Source of the DNA: Bifidobacterium vespertilionis
GTDB lineage: Bacteria > Actinomycetota > Actinomycetes > Actinomycetales > Bifidobacteriaceae
NCBI RefSeq assembly: GCF_008698145.1
Contig: NZ_RZNZ01000023.1
Location: forward strand, 1-40,988
DNA length: 40,988 bases
Direction: 5' to 3'
In this document: positions 26,519 through 35,041 of the stretch, piece after piece
Numbering within the stretch: position 1 is the stretch's first letter
Layout: every line of letters starts with the position of its first letter
The notes under the pieces: generated by a model
What the model was told of the DNA's origin: nothing
Database searches by the model: none
The model's input: the letters and a program-made list of their open reading frames with translations, nothing else
Translations under genes and position numbers: made by a program

Positions 26519-26572
26519 GCTGGGTCCTTTCCTTTGTTGCTGATGGGGCTGCCGGCCATGGGCGGACATGGA

Positions 26573-26606
26573 GGAAGGCGGCGCCTTGGTGTGGGCGCCG
26601 CCTTCC
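26573..26606 (-). terminator. Hairpin between metQ and metN
   Basis: GGAAGGCGGCGCC (26573-26585) pairs perfectly with GGCGCCGCCTTCC (26594-26606) around an 8-base loop. It starts 32 bases after the metQ stop. There is no U-run, so it is likely an mRNA-stabilising or partly terminating stem that raises the binding protein relative to MetN and MetI. Confidence 0.7.
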
Positions 26607-26638
26607 CGCGCACGGGACCGGTGCGTGTGATGGAACGG

Positions 26639-27613
26639 TTACTTGCTGGCCGCCTTGGCGTCCGCCTCGATGTCCGCGAGGAAGCCCTGCAGCTGCTCGG
26701 CGGTGTACTCGTTGGCGGAGATGGCGGTGTTGCCGGACTTCTCCTGAAGGGCGTCCTGGACATCCTTGGAATCCTGGAAGATCTTGACGAGCTTCAGGTA
26801 GGTGGGGTTGTTCACGTCGGCCTTGCGGGCCACGAAGGCGTTGATGTACGGGCGGGCCTCGGGGCCGTTGGCCTCATCCTTGAACACGGACTCGTCCAGC
26901 TTCAGGCCGGCGTCGGCAACGTAGTCGTTGTTGATGATGCCGCCCGTGACCTGCGGGTCGCTCAGCGAGTTGGCCACCTGCTCGGCCTTCAGCGGGGTGA
27001 CCTTGACCTTGCTCTTTTCGGTGTCGATGTCGGCCGGGGTGGAGAAGGCGGTCCATTCGCCCTTGAGCTCGATCAGACCGGCGGTCTTGAGCACGCCGAT
27101 GGCGCGGGCCTGGTTGGTCTCGTCGTTCGGGATGGTGATGGTGTCGCCCTGCTTGATCTCATCGACGGACTTGACCTTCTTGGAGTACAGGGACAGCGGG
27201 TAGGTGGCGGTGCCGCCGATGGGCTGCAGGTCCTTGTTGTTCTTGACGTTGTAGTTGGCGAGGTAGAGCAGGTGCTGGAACTCGTTGAGGTCGAGCTCGC
27301 CGGAGTCGAGCGCCGGGTTCTCGGAGGTGTAGTCCTGGAAGTCCACGAGCTGGATGTAGATGCCCTGCTTCTCCGCCTCGGCCTTGAAGGCCACGAAGTC
27401 CGGATCGGTGGCACCCACGACGCCGATCTTCACCGGGTTCTCCTTGGAGCCCTTCTCGGCGGAGGCCGCGTTGCCGGCGAAGGCGCGGTAGCCGAAGAAG
27501 CCGCCGAGCACGACGGCCAGGACGACGACGATGGCGATGATCGTGTTGCGCACAGTGTGGTTGACGCGGACCGGCTCCTGCGGATTGACCGGCTGCTGGG
27601 TTGCTGCTGTCAT
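26639..27613 (-). CDS. metQ: Methionine-binding protein of the MetNIQ importer
   Basis: A 324-residue extracytoplasmic substrate-binding protein (NlpA/MetQ family). Residues 21-45 form a hydrophobic segment (RNTIIAIVVVLAVVLGGFFG); no lipobox cysteine follows, so it is anchored by this helix rather than by lipid. The mature domain begins NPVKIGVVGATDPDF and includes YSKKVKSVDEIKQGDTITIP and GGIINNDYVADAGL, typical of MetQ. ATG at 27613, AGAGAGGAAAA upstream. First gene of metQ-metN-metI, preceded by a clear promoter. No S-box or other methionine riboswitch could be recognised in the short leader. Confidence 0.93.
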   Translation of the reverse strand: MTAATQQPVNPQEPVRVNHTVRNTIIAIVVVLAVVLGGFFGYRAFAGNAASAEKGSKENPVKIGVVGATDPDFVAFKAEAEKQGIYIQLVDFQDYTSENPALDSGELDLNEFQHLLYLANYNVKNNKDLQPIGGTATYPLSLYSKKVKSVDEIKQGDTITIPNDETNQARAIGVLKTAGLIELKGEWTAFSTPADIDTEKSKVKVTPLKAEQVANSLSDPQVTGGIINNDYVADAGLKLDESVFKDEANGPEARPYINAFVARKADVNNPTYLKLVKIFQDSKDVQDALQEKSGNTAISANEYTAEQLQGFLADIEADAKAASK

Positions 27614-27656
27614 GTGATTTTCCTCTCTCGTTTTCCGCTCCCCTTGAGCGAAGCTG

Positions 27657-27685
27657 ATACTAGGCTAAGCGCCGAGCCTCGTCAA
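27657..27685 (-). promoter_or_regulatory. Promoter of metQNI
   Basis: On the minus strand TTGACG (27680-27685) and TAGTAT (27657-27662) are separated by exactly 17 bases, a good sigma-70-like match. The 5' leader would be about 40 bases, too short for a riboswitch. Between this and the next gene (27686-27916) I see only AT-rich promoter-like DNA. Confidence 0.7.
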
Positions 27686-27916
27686 AATGGCGGAAATCGG
27701 CCGATTGGCCTATATGCGCTGCTTATGGCGGCTTCCCAGCCGCTGTGGCGCCGGGGACTGATAACACGTTCAAACCCGGCTTTCGGCAATCTACATGATC
27801 GGATAATGAGATAATAATGATCGAATGGTGATCGATTGACGATTATCACCGCATGCCGCGGCAACAGCCGGCGACATCATACCGCTCATACTATCGGCGC
27901 TGATATCGTTTTACGC

Positions 27917-29482
27917 ATGACCGAAGCAGCTCATACCACCTCATCGAACGCACCCCGCCAGCCACGCCACGTCACCATCGCGAACAGCGTGGGGTTCGGC
28001 ATCGGCGACTTCTACGGCGGCGGGCAGACCACACTCACCGCCACCTACCTGTCCCTGTTCTGGACGCGCTTTTGCGGACTGGACATCCAGACCGCGCAGG
28101 GCATCATCGGCGGATGCACGGTATTGGGCGCATTCCTCGCCCTGTTCTTCGGCACCCTCTCGGACAACCTCTACCGCTATCCGGTGGGTCGGCGCTTCGG
28201 CCGCCGACGCCTCCTCATGCTGATCATGGCCCCCTCCCTGCTCGTGGGCGTATTCCTGTGGATCCCCGGACTGCCCGCCGCGGTCTACTGCCTGATCTAC
28301 GTGGCATGGATCGCACTGTTCCAGATCTTCATGACCGCCTACAACGCGCTGCCGGGCGAGATGACCACCGATTTCAGGGGCCGCACGCTGCTGAGCACCA
28401 CACGCCTGTACATCTCCAACGGGTCGAGCACGCTGATCCCGCTGATCGGATCGGCCATCCTGTCCGCGCGCGGCGAGGACCATCCGTCCAGCTACCAGCT
28501 GTTCACCATCTCCTTCACGATCATGTTCGCGCTGGCCATGTTCGTCTGCTGGAAGACCACGTGGGAGATGAGCCCCGAGGAGGCGGGCTTCGGCGCATGG
28601 GTGGGCGTGCCGCACGAGCACAGGCGCATCGGCTTTACGGGATGGATGCGACGGGCCGGGATTGTGGCGCACGACTACGCCTCCACATTGCGCATCCGCG
28701 CGTTCCGCCAACATCTGGGCATCTACCTGCTGCTCATGTGCGCGATGGACGTGTTCGGCCAGACCTTCGCCTACTTCGTGATCTTCGACTGGGGCCAGTC
28801 GGCCGCGTTCGCGTCCCTGCTGCTCACCATGACCGTGCTGGCCCTGCCGCTCATGCCGGTGTGCAACTGGCTGCTGCTCAACTTCGGTCCCCGGCGCGTG
28901 TATGCGATCGGCTTCACGGGCATCGGCACGGGCGCGGTCATGATGATCGCCGCATGGCTACTGCGCGTGACCGGGGTGCTGACCGGCACCGCGTGGATGG
29001 TGTTCACGGTGGCCGGCACCGTGGTCTTCTTCGCGTTCCGCACCTCGGCCGGTTTCATGCCCTGGCAGCTGTTCCCGCTCATCGCCGACGTGGATCAGAT
29101 CGTCACCGAACGCAGCCGATCGGCCACCTTCGCCGGCGTGCAGGCCTTCTTCCGCCAACTGTGCTCCGGCGTGGTGGCGATGGGTGTGGGCGGCGTGCTG
29201 GCCCTGACCGGCTTCGACGCGACGCGCGACGCGCAGCCCATGAGCGCGCAGATCGGCCTGGCCTGCTCCACGGGCGGCATCTACCTGCTGGCCGTGACGA
29301 TCGGCTGGGTGATCTCGCGCCGGCTGAGGCTGGACCGCGCGACCGATCTTGAGCTGCTGCGCGAAACCGACCGCCTGCGCGGCGGTGGAGCCAAGCGCGA
29401 TGTGGACCCGCACACCCGCCGGACCGTGGAGGAGCTGACCGGCGTGAAGTACGAGGACGTGTGGCCCGACGCGAAGGCGTAG
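27917..29482 (+). CDS. GPH/MFS_2 family sugar transporter
   Basis: A 521-residue membrane symporter of the glycoside-pentoside-hexuronide type. The start IANSVGFGIGDFYGGGQ, the segment IIGGCTVLGAFLALFFGTLSDN, GRRFGRRR between helices 2 and 3 and YNALPGEMTTDFRGRT are typical of that family, with about 12 membrane helices. Its substrate is probably a sugar or glycoside. I chose ATG 27917 because residues upstream look non-coding; no Shine-Dalgarno sequence is seen. A TTGACG (27836-27841) could be its -35. Orientation is divergent from metQNI. Confidence 0.85.
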   Translation: MTEAAHTTSSNAPRQPRHVTIANSVGFGIGDFYGGGQTTLTATYLSLFWTRFCGLDIQTAQGIIGGCTVLGAFLALFFGTLSDNLYRYPVGRRFGRRRLLMLIMAPSLLVGVFLWIPGLPAAVYCLIYVAWIALFQIFMTAYNALPGEMTTDFRGRTLLSTTRLYISNGSSTLIPLIGSAILSARGEDHPSSYQLFTISFTIMFALAMFVCWKTTWEMSPEEAGFGAWVGVPHEHRRIGFTGWMRRAGIVAHDYASTLRIRAFRQHLGIYLLLMCAMDVFGQTFAYFVIFDWGQSAAFASLLLTMTVLALPLMPVCNWLLLNFGPRRVYAIGFTGIGTGAVMMIAAWLLRVTGVLTGTAWMVFTVAGTVVFFAFRTSAGFMPWQLFPLIADVDQIVTERSRSATFAGVQAFFRQLCSGVVAMGVGGVLALTGFDATRDAQPMSAQIGLACSTGGIYLLAVTIGWVISRRLRLDRATDLELLRETDRLRGGGAKRDVDPHTRRTVEELTGVKYEDVWPDAKA

Positions 29483-29511
29483 GGCGGACGTCATCCTGAA
29501 TGGTCCACCCG

Positions 29512-29705
29512 GTCATCCTGAGCGAAGCGAAGGATCCTTCGACTACGCCCTCCGGGCTTCGCTCAGGATGACGAGGGGCCACTTTCTGTCATCCTGAGCG
29601 GAGCGCAGCGGAGTCGAAGGATCCTTCGCCATTCCGCACTGGTCATTCATGCGGGAGTGTTAAGGATCCTTCGCCTCCGCCCTATCGGGCTCCGCTCAGG
29701 ATGAC
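29512..29705. repeat. Dispersed AAGGATCCTT repeats, two copies
   Basis: A short form at 29512-29572 (GTCATCCTGAGCGAAGCG, AAGGATCCTT, CTTCGCTCAGGATGAC, almost palindromic) and a long form at 29588-29705 with the middle segment CATTCCGCACTGGTCATTCA before TTAAGGATCC. The core of the long form matches, in inverted orientation, the core of the copy at 33719-33834. Confidence 0.85.
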
Positions 29706-29729
29706 AGAAAAAGCCCATAGAATGAAGGC

Positions 29730-30575
29730 ATGAGCATCACCTCCGCCTTCTTCGACATCGACGGCACGCTGACCAGCTTCACCGCGCACGAGGTCCCCGC
29801 CTCCACGCTCCGGGCGCTGAAGGCCCTGCGCGAGTCGGGCGTGCGCATCTTCATCTGCACCGGCCGCTCCCCCAGCCAGGCCATCAAGGTGCTGGACACC
29901 ATTCCGGTCGCCTTCGACGGTTACGTGACCTACAACGGCCAGTACTGTCTGCTGGACGAGCATCTGGACGAGCAGGGCACCGCGCAATCCGCGGGTGAGG
30001 GCATCCGCCGCAGCCGCGTAATCGCCGAGCATCCGCTGGACCGGGAGGATCTGGCGCTCATCCTCGACTGGCTCGCCGCGCACCCCACGGTGGTGAGCAA
30101 CTTCGGCGAGCGCGATTACGTGTACTTCAACCAGGTGGACGAGCAGATGCGCGCCACATGGAGGAGTCTGGGCAAAACCGCCCCGAAGGTGTACGTGGAC
30201 AGTCCTCGGCGCGCGCTCGATCATCCCACGTATCAGGTGAGCCCGTACATCACGGCCGAAGAGGAAGCGGCGCTGGTCGCCACGCTCCCCCATGTCACGG
30301 GCGTGCGATGGCATCCGGCCTTCACCGACCTGATCCCCGCGGACGGCGGCAAACCGGCCGGCATGCGCGTGTTCCTGGACCACTTCGGACTGGACATGGC
30401 CGATGCGATCGCATTCGGCGACGGCGGCAACGACATCACCATGATCGAGGCGGCCGGCATCGGCGTGGCCATGGGCAACGCCACCGAGAATGTGAAAGCC
30501 GCCGCGGACCACGTGACGGATGACGTGGACCACGACGGCATAGCCAACGCGCTCAGGCGTTTCGGGGCGCTATAG
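29730..30575 (+). CDS. Cof-type HAD-superfamily phosphatase
   Basis: A 281-residue haloacid dehalogenase-like sugar-phosphate or phosphometabolite phosphatase, cytoplasmic. Motif I FFDIDGTLTS has the Asp nucleophile D9 and D11; motif II is CTGRSP; motif III lysine is in GGKPAG; motif IV is AFGDGGNDITMIEAAG, followed by GVAMGNA. The cap domain is of the Cof type. ATG 29730; no strong Shine-Dalgarno sequence. Substrate unknown. Confidence 0.9.
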   Translation: MSITSAFFDIDGTLTSFTAHEVPASTLRALKALRESGVRIFICTGRSPSQAIKVLDTIPVAFDGYVTYNGQYCLLDEHLDEQGTAQSAGEGIRRSRVIAEHPLDREDLALILDWLAAHPTVVSNFGERDYVYFNQVDEQMRATWRSLGKTAPKVYVDSPRRALDHPTYQVSPYITAEEEAALVATLPHVTGVRWHPAFTDLIPADGGKPAGMRVFLDHFGLDMADAIAFGDGGNDITMIEAAGIGVAMGNATENVKAAADHVTDDVDHDGIANALRRFGAL

Positions 30576-30596
30576 ACCGCGCTATAGGGTCCGCGG

Positions 30597-30611
30597 GCCC
30601 GGCGCCCGGGC
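30597..30611. terminator. Weak convergent hairpin
   Basis: GCCCGG (30597-30602) pairs with CCGGGC (30606-30611) around CGC, between the HAD gene and pcp, which converge. Preceded by a direct repeat of GCGCTATAG. No U-run. Confidence 0.35.
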
Positions 30612-30616
30612 GACGC

Positions 30617-31273
30617 TCAGTGCGTCTCGCCCATCGCGCCGGTGGGGTCGCCGGACTGCGCGGAGCCGAGCACGGCGGCTTCCACGGCGGCCTCAAGACC
30701 CTTGGCGATGGTCTCCAGCGGCAGGGACGGTGTGCCGTTCGGCTTGTCGATCAGCTGGCCGGGCTCGTAGGGCACGTGGATGAAGCCGCCCTTGACGCCC
30801 GGGAACTTGCGGTCGATCAGGTACAGCAGGTTGTACATGATGCTGTTGCACACAAACGTGCCGGCCGTGTAGGAGACGAACGCGGGCAGGCCGTGGTCGC
30901 GGATGTTCTGGACCATGGCCTTGACCGGCACGGAGGAGAAGTAAGCGGTGTCGCCATCCTCGCGAAGCGGCTGGTCGAGCGGCTGCTCGCCGTCGTTGTC
31001 CGGGATGCGAGCCTCGGCGAGGTTGATCGCCACACGCTCCACAGTGAGGGTGGAGCGGCCACCGGCCTGGCCCACGCAGATCACGATGTCCGGCTTCACG
31101 CGGTCCATCGCCTCCTCCAAGACGGTGGCGGAGCGGGTGTAGACGGTGGGGACCTCGAGCTTGACGATGTCCGCGCCGGCGATGGTGTCCGGCAGGAGCT
31201 TGACGGATTCGAAGGCCGGGTTGACCTTCTCGCCGCCGAACGGGTCGAAGCCGGTGATGAGTACTGTGGTCAT
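30617..31273 (-). CDS. pcp: Pyrrolidone-carboxylate peptidase (pyroglutamyl peptidase I)
   Basis: Cysteine peptidase of family C15 that removes N-terminal pyroglutamate from peptides. The 218-residue cytoplasmic product has the catalytic set Glu79 (VERVAINL), Cys142 (TFVCNSIMY) and His166 (GGFIHVPY), plus the N-terminal GFDPFGGEKVNP motif. ATG 31273 with AAAGGA upstream; the frame opens 14 codons earlier but that part has no support. It is the last gene of DUF969-DUF979-pcp, suggesting a pathway that brings in pyroglutamyl peptides or 5-oxoproline and processes them. Confidence 0.95.
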   Translation of the reverse strand: MTTVLITGFDPFGGEKVNPAFESVKLLPDTIAGADIVKLEVPTVYTRSATVLEEAMDRVKPDIVICVGQAGGRSTLTVERVAINLAEARIPDNDGEQPLDQPLREDGDTAYFSSVPVKAMVQNIRDHGLPAFVSYTAGTFVCNSIMYNLLYLIDRKFPGVKGGFIHVPYEPGQLIDKPNGTPSLPLETIAKGLEAAVEAAVLGSAQSGDPTGAMGETH

Positions 31274-31345
31274 ATTGGTTTCCTTTCTGTTGTCCGGATC
31301 TGTTGTCAACCGCATTGTCTGCGCCGCAGCGCGCCGCGGCCAATG

Positions 31346-32296
31346 CTACTTGGCGATGAGCATGTAGATGATCTGCACGACGATCATGACGAGAGCCGGC
31401 AGGATCTGGTTCTTGATGACGCCGAAGCGGTCCTTCATCTCCAGCATGGCCACGGGCACGATGTTGAAGTTCGCGGCCATCGGCGTGAGCAGCGTGCCGC
31501 AGTAGCCGCAGGTGAGGGCGAGAATGCCGATCAGCGCCGGGTTGGCGCCGTACGCGAGCACGAAGGGCGCGCCGATGCCCACGGTCATCACCGTGATGGC
31601 GGCGAAGGCGTTGCCCATGATCATCGTGAACAGCATCATGCCCAGGGCGAACACGATGATGCCGATGGTCACGTTGCCCTGCGGGATCACACGGCCCACC
31701 AGGTCGGCGATCACATCGCCCACGCCGGCCTTGGTGAAGATCGCGCCCAGCGAGGCGAGCAGCATGGGCAGCATGCACAGCGCGCCCATGGCGGACAGCA
31801 GGCGCTCGGAGTCGTTGAGGAACACGATCGGCTTGTTGGAGCGGTTGTAGAAGTACAGGATCACCACGCCCACGATCACGCCGATCGAGCAGCCGGTCAG
31901 GGCGCCCAAGTCCTTGATCAGGGCGCCGATGATGGCGAACACGCCGATCGAGAGCGCGGGAATGAAGATCTTCATGCCGATGGCCTGGTAGTTGGCCTCG
32001 GATTCGGCCTTGGTGGGGCCCGGATCGCTGTTCTTCTTGACCTTCTGGAAGATGGCGGGCAGGACCATGACCACGATGATGACGCCATTGGCCACATTGG
32101 GGATCCAGCGGCCGAACGCCATCTCCACGCCCAGCAGGACCCAGAACAGGCAGGTGCCGTAGCGCGAGATCACGTCCTTCTTGTCGTCGCGGAAGTTGCG
32201 CACGCCGGCGTACACGGAGATGAGGCCCATGACGATGTAGAACACCTCCATGAGCTTGGTGCCGTAGGTGATCGACGGATCGGTGAAGAACTGCAT
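31346..32296 (-). CDS. DUF979 family membrane protein
   Basis: A 316-residue integral membrane protein with about nine helices. Segments such as IYVMGL/IVMGLISVYAGVRNF and GEG-free GNAFAAITVMTVGIGAPF, and GANPALIGILALTCGYCGTLLTP, fit the DUF979 family, which pairs with DUF969 and pcp in many firmicutes and bifidobacteria. The pair is proposed to be a transporter; no ATP-binding domain is encoded nearby. Start ATG 32296 with AAGGAGG upstream. It abuts the DUF969 stop (1 base gap). Confidence 0.85.
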   Translation of the reverse strand: MQFFTDPSITYGTKLMEVFYIVMGLISVYAGVRNFRDDKKDVISRYGTCLFWVLLGVEMAFGRWIPNVANGVIIVVMVLPAIFQKVKKNSDPGPTKAESEANYQAIGMKIFIPALSIGVFAIIGALIKDLGALTGCSIGVIVGVVILYFYNRSNKPIVFLNDSERLLSAMGALCMLPMLLASLGAIFTKAGVGDVIADLVGRVIPQGNVTIGIIVFALGMMLFTMIMGNAFAAITVMTVGIGAPFVLAYGANPALIGILALTCGYCGTLLTPMAANFNIVPVAMLEMKDRFGVIKNQILPALVMIVVQIIYMLIAK

Positions 32297-32297
32297 G

Positions 32298-33005
32298 TCA
32301 GGCCTCCTTGGCGGTTGCGGACTGGGCCGGCGCATTGCCGTAGTACTTCGCGCGCAGGCGACGGTCCTTGACGATGTAGTACGCGGCGGCCACGCCCACG
32401 GCGATCACGGCCACGGGGATCTCGATCAGGGCCATCTGCAGCAGGTCCACGTCGTAGCCGAGCGGCTTCATGGTGGACTGGACGAGCAGGGCGCCGGACG
32501 TGCCCACGAACAGCACCTGGCCGAAGAACCAGGCGACGTTCTCCATACCGGAGGCCATGCCCTTGAGCTCCTCCACATAGTCGTCGTTGATCTCGCGGCC
32601 GGACGCTTCGATCGCGCCCGTGCACATGGGCATGATGATCGGGCGGACGAATCCAGCGACGCCGCCGAAGCTCACATTGAACGCGGCGAACACCAGGCGC
32701 ATCACGCCGTACAGGGCGATGATCACGCCGGGCGTGGCGTTCTTCGCCTTGCCGATCAGCGCGGCGGCCGCGTCCTTCAGACCGTTGCGCTCAAGGGTGC
32801 CCACCACCAGCAGGATGATGATGAAGATGGCCATCGACCGGTTCGAGACGAACGAGCTGCCCAGCGTGGTCAGGAAACCGTCCACGCCGATGCCTCCGAC
32901 GAGGGCCGTCACGATGGCGGCGATGAAGATAATCAGGATCGCATCGAGTTTGAGCGCGAAGCCCACGATGACGATCAGGATGCCCAGAAGAACCAGATAG
33001 TTCAA
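32298..33005 (-). CDS. DUF969 family membrane protein
   Basis: A 235-residue membrane protein with about five or six helices, first gene of the operon. TTG start at 33005 with AAAGGA upstream. Sequence marks: LGILIVIVGFALKLDAIL, SNRSMAIFIIILLVVGTLERNGL and FNVSFGGVAGFVRPIIMPM. It probably forms one half of a two-part transporter with DUF979. Expressed ahead of pcp; the promoter is in 33006-33159, shared with the divergent cyclophilin gene, but no clear box was identified. Confidence 0.82.
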   Translation of the reverse strand: MNYLVLLGILIVIVGFALKLDAILIIFIAAIVTALVGGIGVDGFLTTLGSSFVSNRSMAIFIIILLVVGTLERNGLKDAAAALIGKAKNATPGVIIALYGVMRLVFAAFNVSFGGVAGFVRPIIMPMCTGAIEASGREINDDYVEELKGMASGMENVAWFFGQVLFVGTSGALLVQSTMKPLGYDVDLLQMALIEIPVAVIAVGVAAAYYIVKDRRLRAKYYGNAPAQSATAKEA

Positions 33006-33159
33006 GGCACGTCCTTTCTCTTACTTTTCTGCGTAATCAACGTAGTTGCGCAGGTGCGCCAACAGTAGCGCGCCTGTGTTTCGCCGCCGACAACAATGTT
33101 CCGACGACTGACGTCACACCTTTTGGGCTTTGTATGCGCCGCATGCGAAACTGAACCAC

Positions 33160-33699
33160 ATGACTACCGTTATTATGCACACCTCCGAAGGTGACATCAA
33201 GATCAACCTGTTCGATGACAAGGCCCCCGAGACCGTGAAGAACTTCGTCGGGCTGGCCACCGGCTCCAAGGAGTGGACCGATCCGATCACCGGCGAGAAG
33301 AGCCACGACCCGTTCTACAACGGCCTGACCTTCCACCGCATCATCAAGGACTTCATGATCCAGGGCGGCTGCCCGCTCGGCAACGGCACCGGCGGCCCCG
33401 GCTACAACTTCGACGACGAGATCGACCCGTCGCTGACCTTCGACAAGCCGTACCTGCTGGCCATGGCCAACGCGGGTCTGCGCCGCAACCCGTTCACCGG
33501 CGAGGTGCACGGCACCAACGGCTCGCAGTTCTTCATCACCACCGTGCCCACCACGTGGCTCAATGGACACCACACCATCTTCGGCGAGGTCGCCGACGAC
33601 GAGTCCAAGGCCGTGGTGGACAAGCTGGAGGCCCTGCCGACCGACCGTTCCGACGCGCCGCTCGAGCCGGCGATGATCGAGACCGTCGAGGTGCTGTAG
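33160..33699 (+). CDS. Cyclophilin-type peptidyl-prolyl cis-trans isomerase
   Basis: A 179-residue cytoplasmic foldase. The active-site region is [13 protein letters not shown]; the substrate pocket includes [24 protein letters not shown]. Size and lack of a signal peptide fit the cytoplasmic PpiA/PpiB type. I chose ATG 33160 because the family begins [13 protein letters not shown]; an in-frame ATG at 33130 would add ten residues. Weak Shine-Dalgarno sequence. Confidence 0.92.
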   Translation: MTTVIMHTSEGDIKINLFDDKAPETVKNFVGLATGSKEWTDPITGEKSHDPFYNGLTFHRIIKDFMIQGGCPLGNGTGGPGYNFDDEIDPSLTFDKPYLLAMANAGLRRNPFTGEVHGTNGSQFFITTVPTTWLNGHHTIFGEVADDESKAVVDKLEALPTDRSDAPLEPAMIETVEVL

Positions 33700-33718
33700 G
33701 CAGCTCTCCCTTTCCCCG

Positions 33719-33893
33719 GTCATCCTGAGCGGAGTGAAGCGTAGTCGAAGGATCCTTAACCTTCGCACGAATGACCAATGCGACATGACGAAGGATCCTT
33801 CGACTCCGCCCTATCGGGCTGCGCTCAGGATGACAAAGCAGAACGTCATCCTGAGCGGCCCTCCCCGTCATCCTGAGCGCAGCGAAGGATCCT
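33719..33893. repeat. Dispersed AAGGATCCTT repeats
   Basis: A long form at 33719-33834 whose middle, TTCGCACGAATGACCAATGC, is the reverse complement of the middle of the 29588-29705 copy, and a partial form at about 33845-33893 with two GTCATCCTGAGCG ends. The 228-base gap between the cyclophilin and the oxidoreductase holds nothing else. Confidence 0.85.
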
Positions 33894-33927
33894 TAATCCC
33901 ACACACACCCACAATCAAGGAGGATTC

Positions 33928-34935
33928 ATGGGCAAGCCACTCATCAATGTGGCGATTCTGGGCGCGGGACGCATCGCGCACCACATGGCGGAAACGCTGG
34001 TCAAAATGGCCGCCGATCCGCGCTATTCCACTTTGGTGGCCCCCTACGCGGTGGCCGCGCGCGACGGCGATCGGGCCCGCGCGTTCGCCGACCAGTACGG
34101 ATTCCCCGTCTCGTACGGATCGTACGAGGAGCTGGTGGCCGATCCGAACGTGGATCTGGTCTACATCGCCACGCCCCACAGCCTGCACGCCGAACAGGGC
34201 AAGCTGTGCGTCCAGGCTGGCAAGGCGGCGCTGGTGGAGAAATCGTTCGCGGCCAACGCGGCCCAGGCGCGCGATCTGCTGGATGCGGCCGAGAGCGCCG
34301 GCGTGCTGGTGACCGAGGCGATCTGGACCCGGTACATGCCCTCTCGCGCGATGATCGACGAGATCGTGGACGCCGGGCTGATCGGCGAGGTGAAGTCCGT
34401 GAGCGCGGATCTGAGCTATCCGGTGTCCTTCAAGGCCCGCATGACCGATCCCGCGCTGGCAGGCGGCGCCCTGCTCGACGTGGGCGTCTACCCGCTCAAC
34501 TTCATCGACATGGTGATGCGCGGCCGCACGCCCGAGCGCGTGGCGAGCACGTTCGTACCGTATGAGACCGGCGTGGACGCCTCAAGCAGCACCACGCTGG
34601 TGTACGGCGACGGCACGATGGCCGTGGCCACCAGCTCCATGCTCACCGTGGGCGACCGCCTGGGCCTGATCCGCGGCAGCGAGGGCTACGTGACATGCGA
34701 GAACATCAACAACGTGGAGCGCGTCGACATCTGGAACAAGGATCATAAGCTGGTCGCCAGCCGCGAGGTGCCCGAGCAGCTCACCGGCTATGAGTACGAG
34801 GTGGCGTCCGCGGCCCGCGCGCTGCTGGACGGCCGGACGGAGTGCCCCGAAATGCCGCACGCGGACACGCTGCGGATCATGGAGCTCATGGATTCCATCC
34901 GCGCGCTGTGGGACGTGAAATTCCCGTTCGAGTGA
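33928..34935 (+). CDS. Gfo/Idh/MocA-family oxidoreductase
   Basis: A 335-residue NAD(P)-dependent oxidoreductase. The Rossmann motif is ILGAGRIAHHM near residue 9; VEKSFAANA carries the catalytic-domain lysine of the EKP motif; LLDVGVYPLNFID is the second conserved block. Family members act on sugars, inositols or dihydrodiols; the substrate is unknown. ATG 33928 has AAGGAGG just upstream. It is followed by a strong bidirectional terminator. Confidence 0.9.
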   Translation: MGKPLINVAILGAGRIAHHMAETLVKMAADPRYSTLVAPYAVAARDGDRARAFADQYGFPVSYGSYEELVADPNVDLVYIATPHSLHAEQGKLCVQAGKAALVEKSFAANAAQARDLLDAAESAGVLVTEAIWTRYMPSRAMIDEIVDAGLIGEVKSVSADLSYPVSFKARMTDPALAGGALLDVGVYPLNFIDMVMRGRTPERVASTFVPYETGVDASSSTTLVYGDGTMAVATSSMLTVGDRLGLIRGSEGYVTCENINNVERVDIWNKDHKLVASREVPEQLTGYEYEVASAARALLDGRTECPEMPHADTLRIMELMDSIRALWDVKFPFE

Positions 34936-34971
34936 CGCATGTCCGCTGATGCGGCAACCTGATGCGGCAAC

Positions 34972-35022
34972 GCGAATCGGCCGGGTTCCAGGACTGGAAA
35001 GCCTGGAACCCGGCCGATTCGC
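34972..35022. terminator. Strong bidirectional terminator
   Basis: GCGAATCGGCCGGGTTCCAG plus one base (34972-34992) pairs perfectly with 35002-35022 around a 9-base loop, a 21-bp stem between two convergent genes. The stem is very GC-rich; flanking U-runs are weak, but the position makes a terminator likely. Confidence 0.85.
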
Positions 35023-35041
35023 ATTCTCCGCGCCGCTTGCC

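Noticed and set aside
27614..27656. SAM-responsive riboswitch ahead of metQ
   Set aside because: The leader between the promoter and start codon is only about 40 bases and shows no conserved aptamer core.
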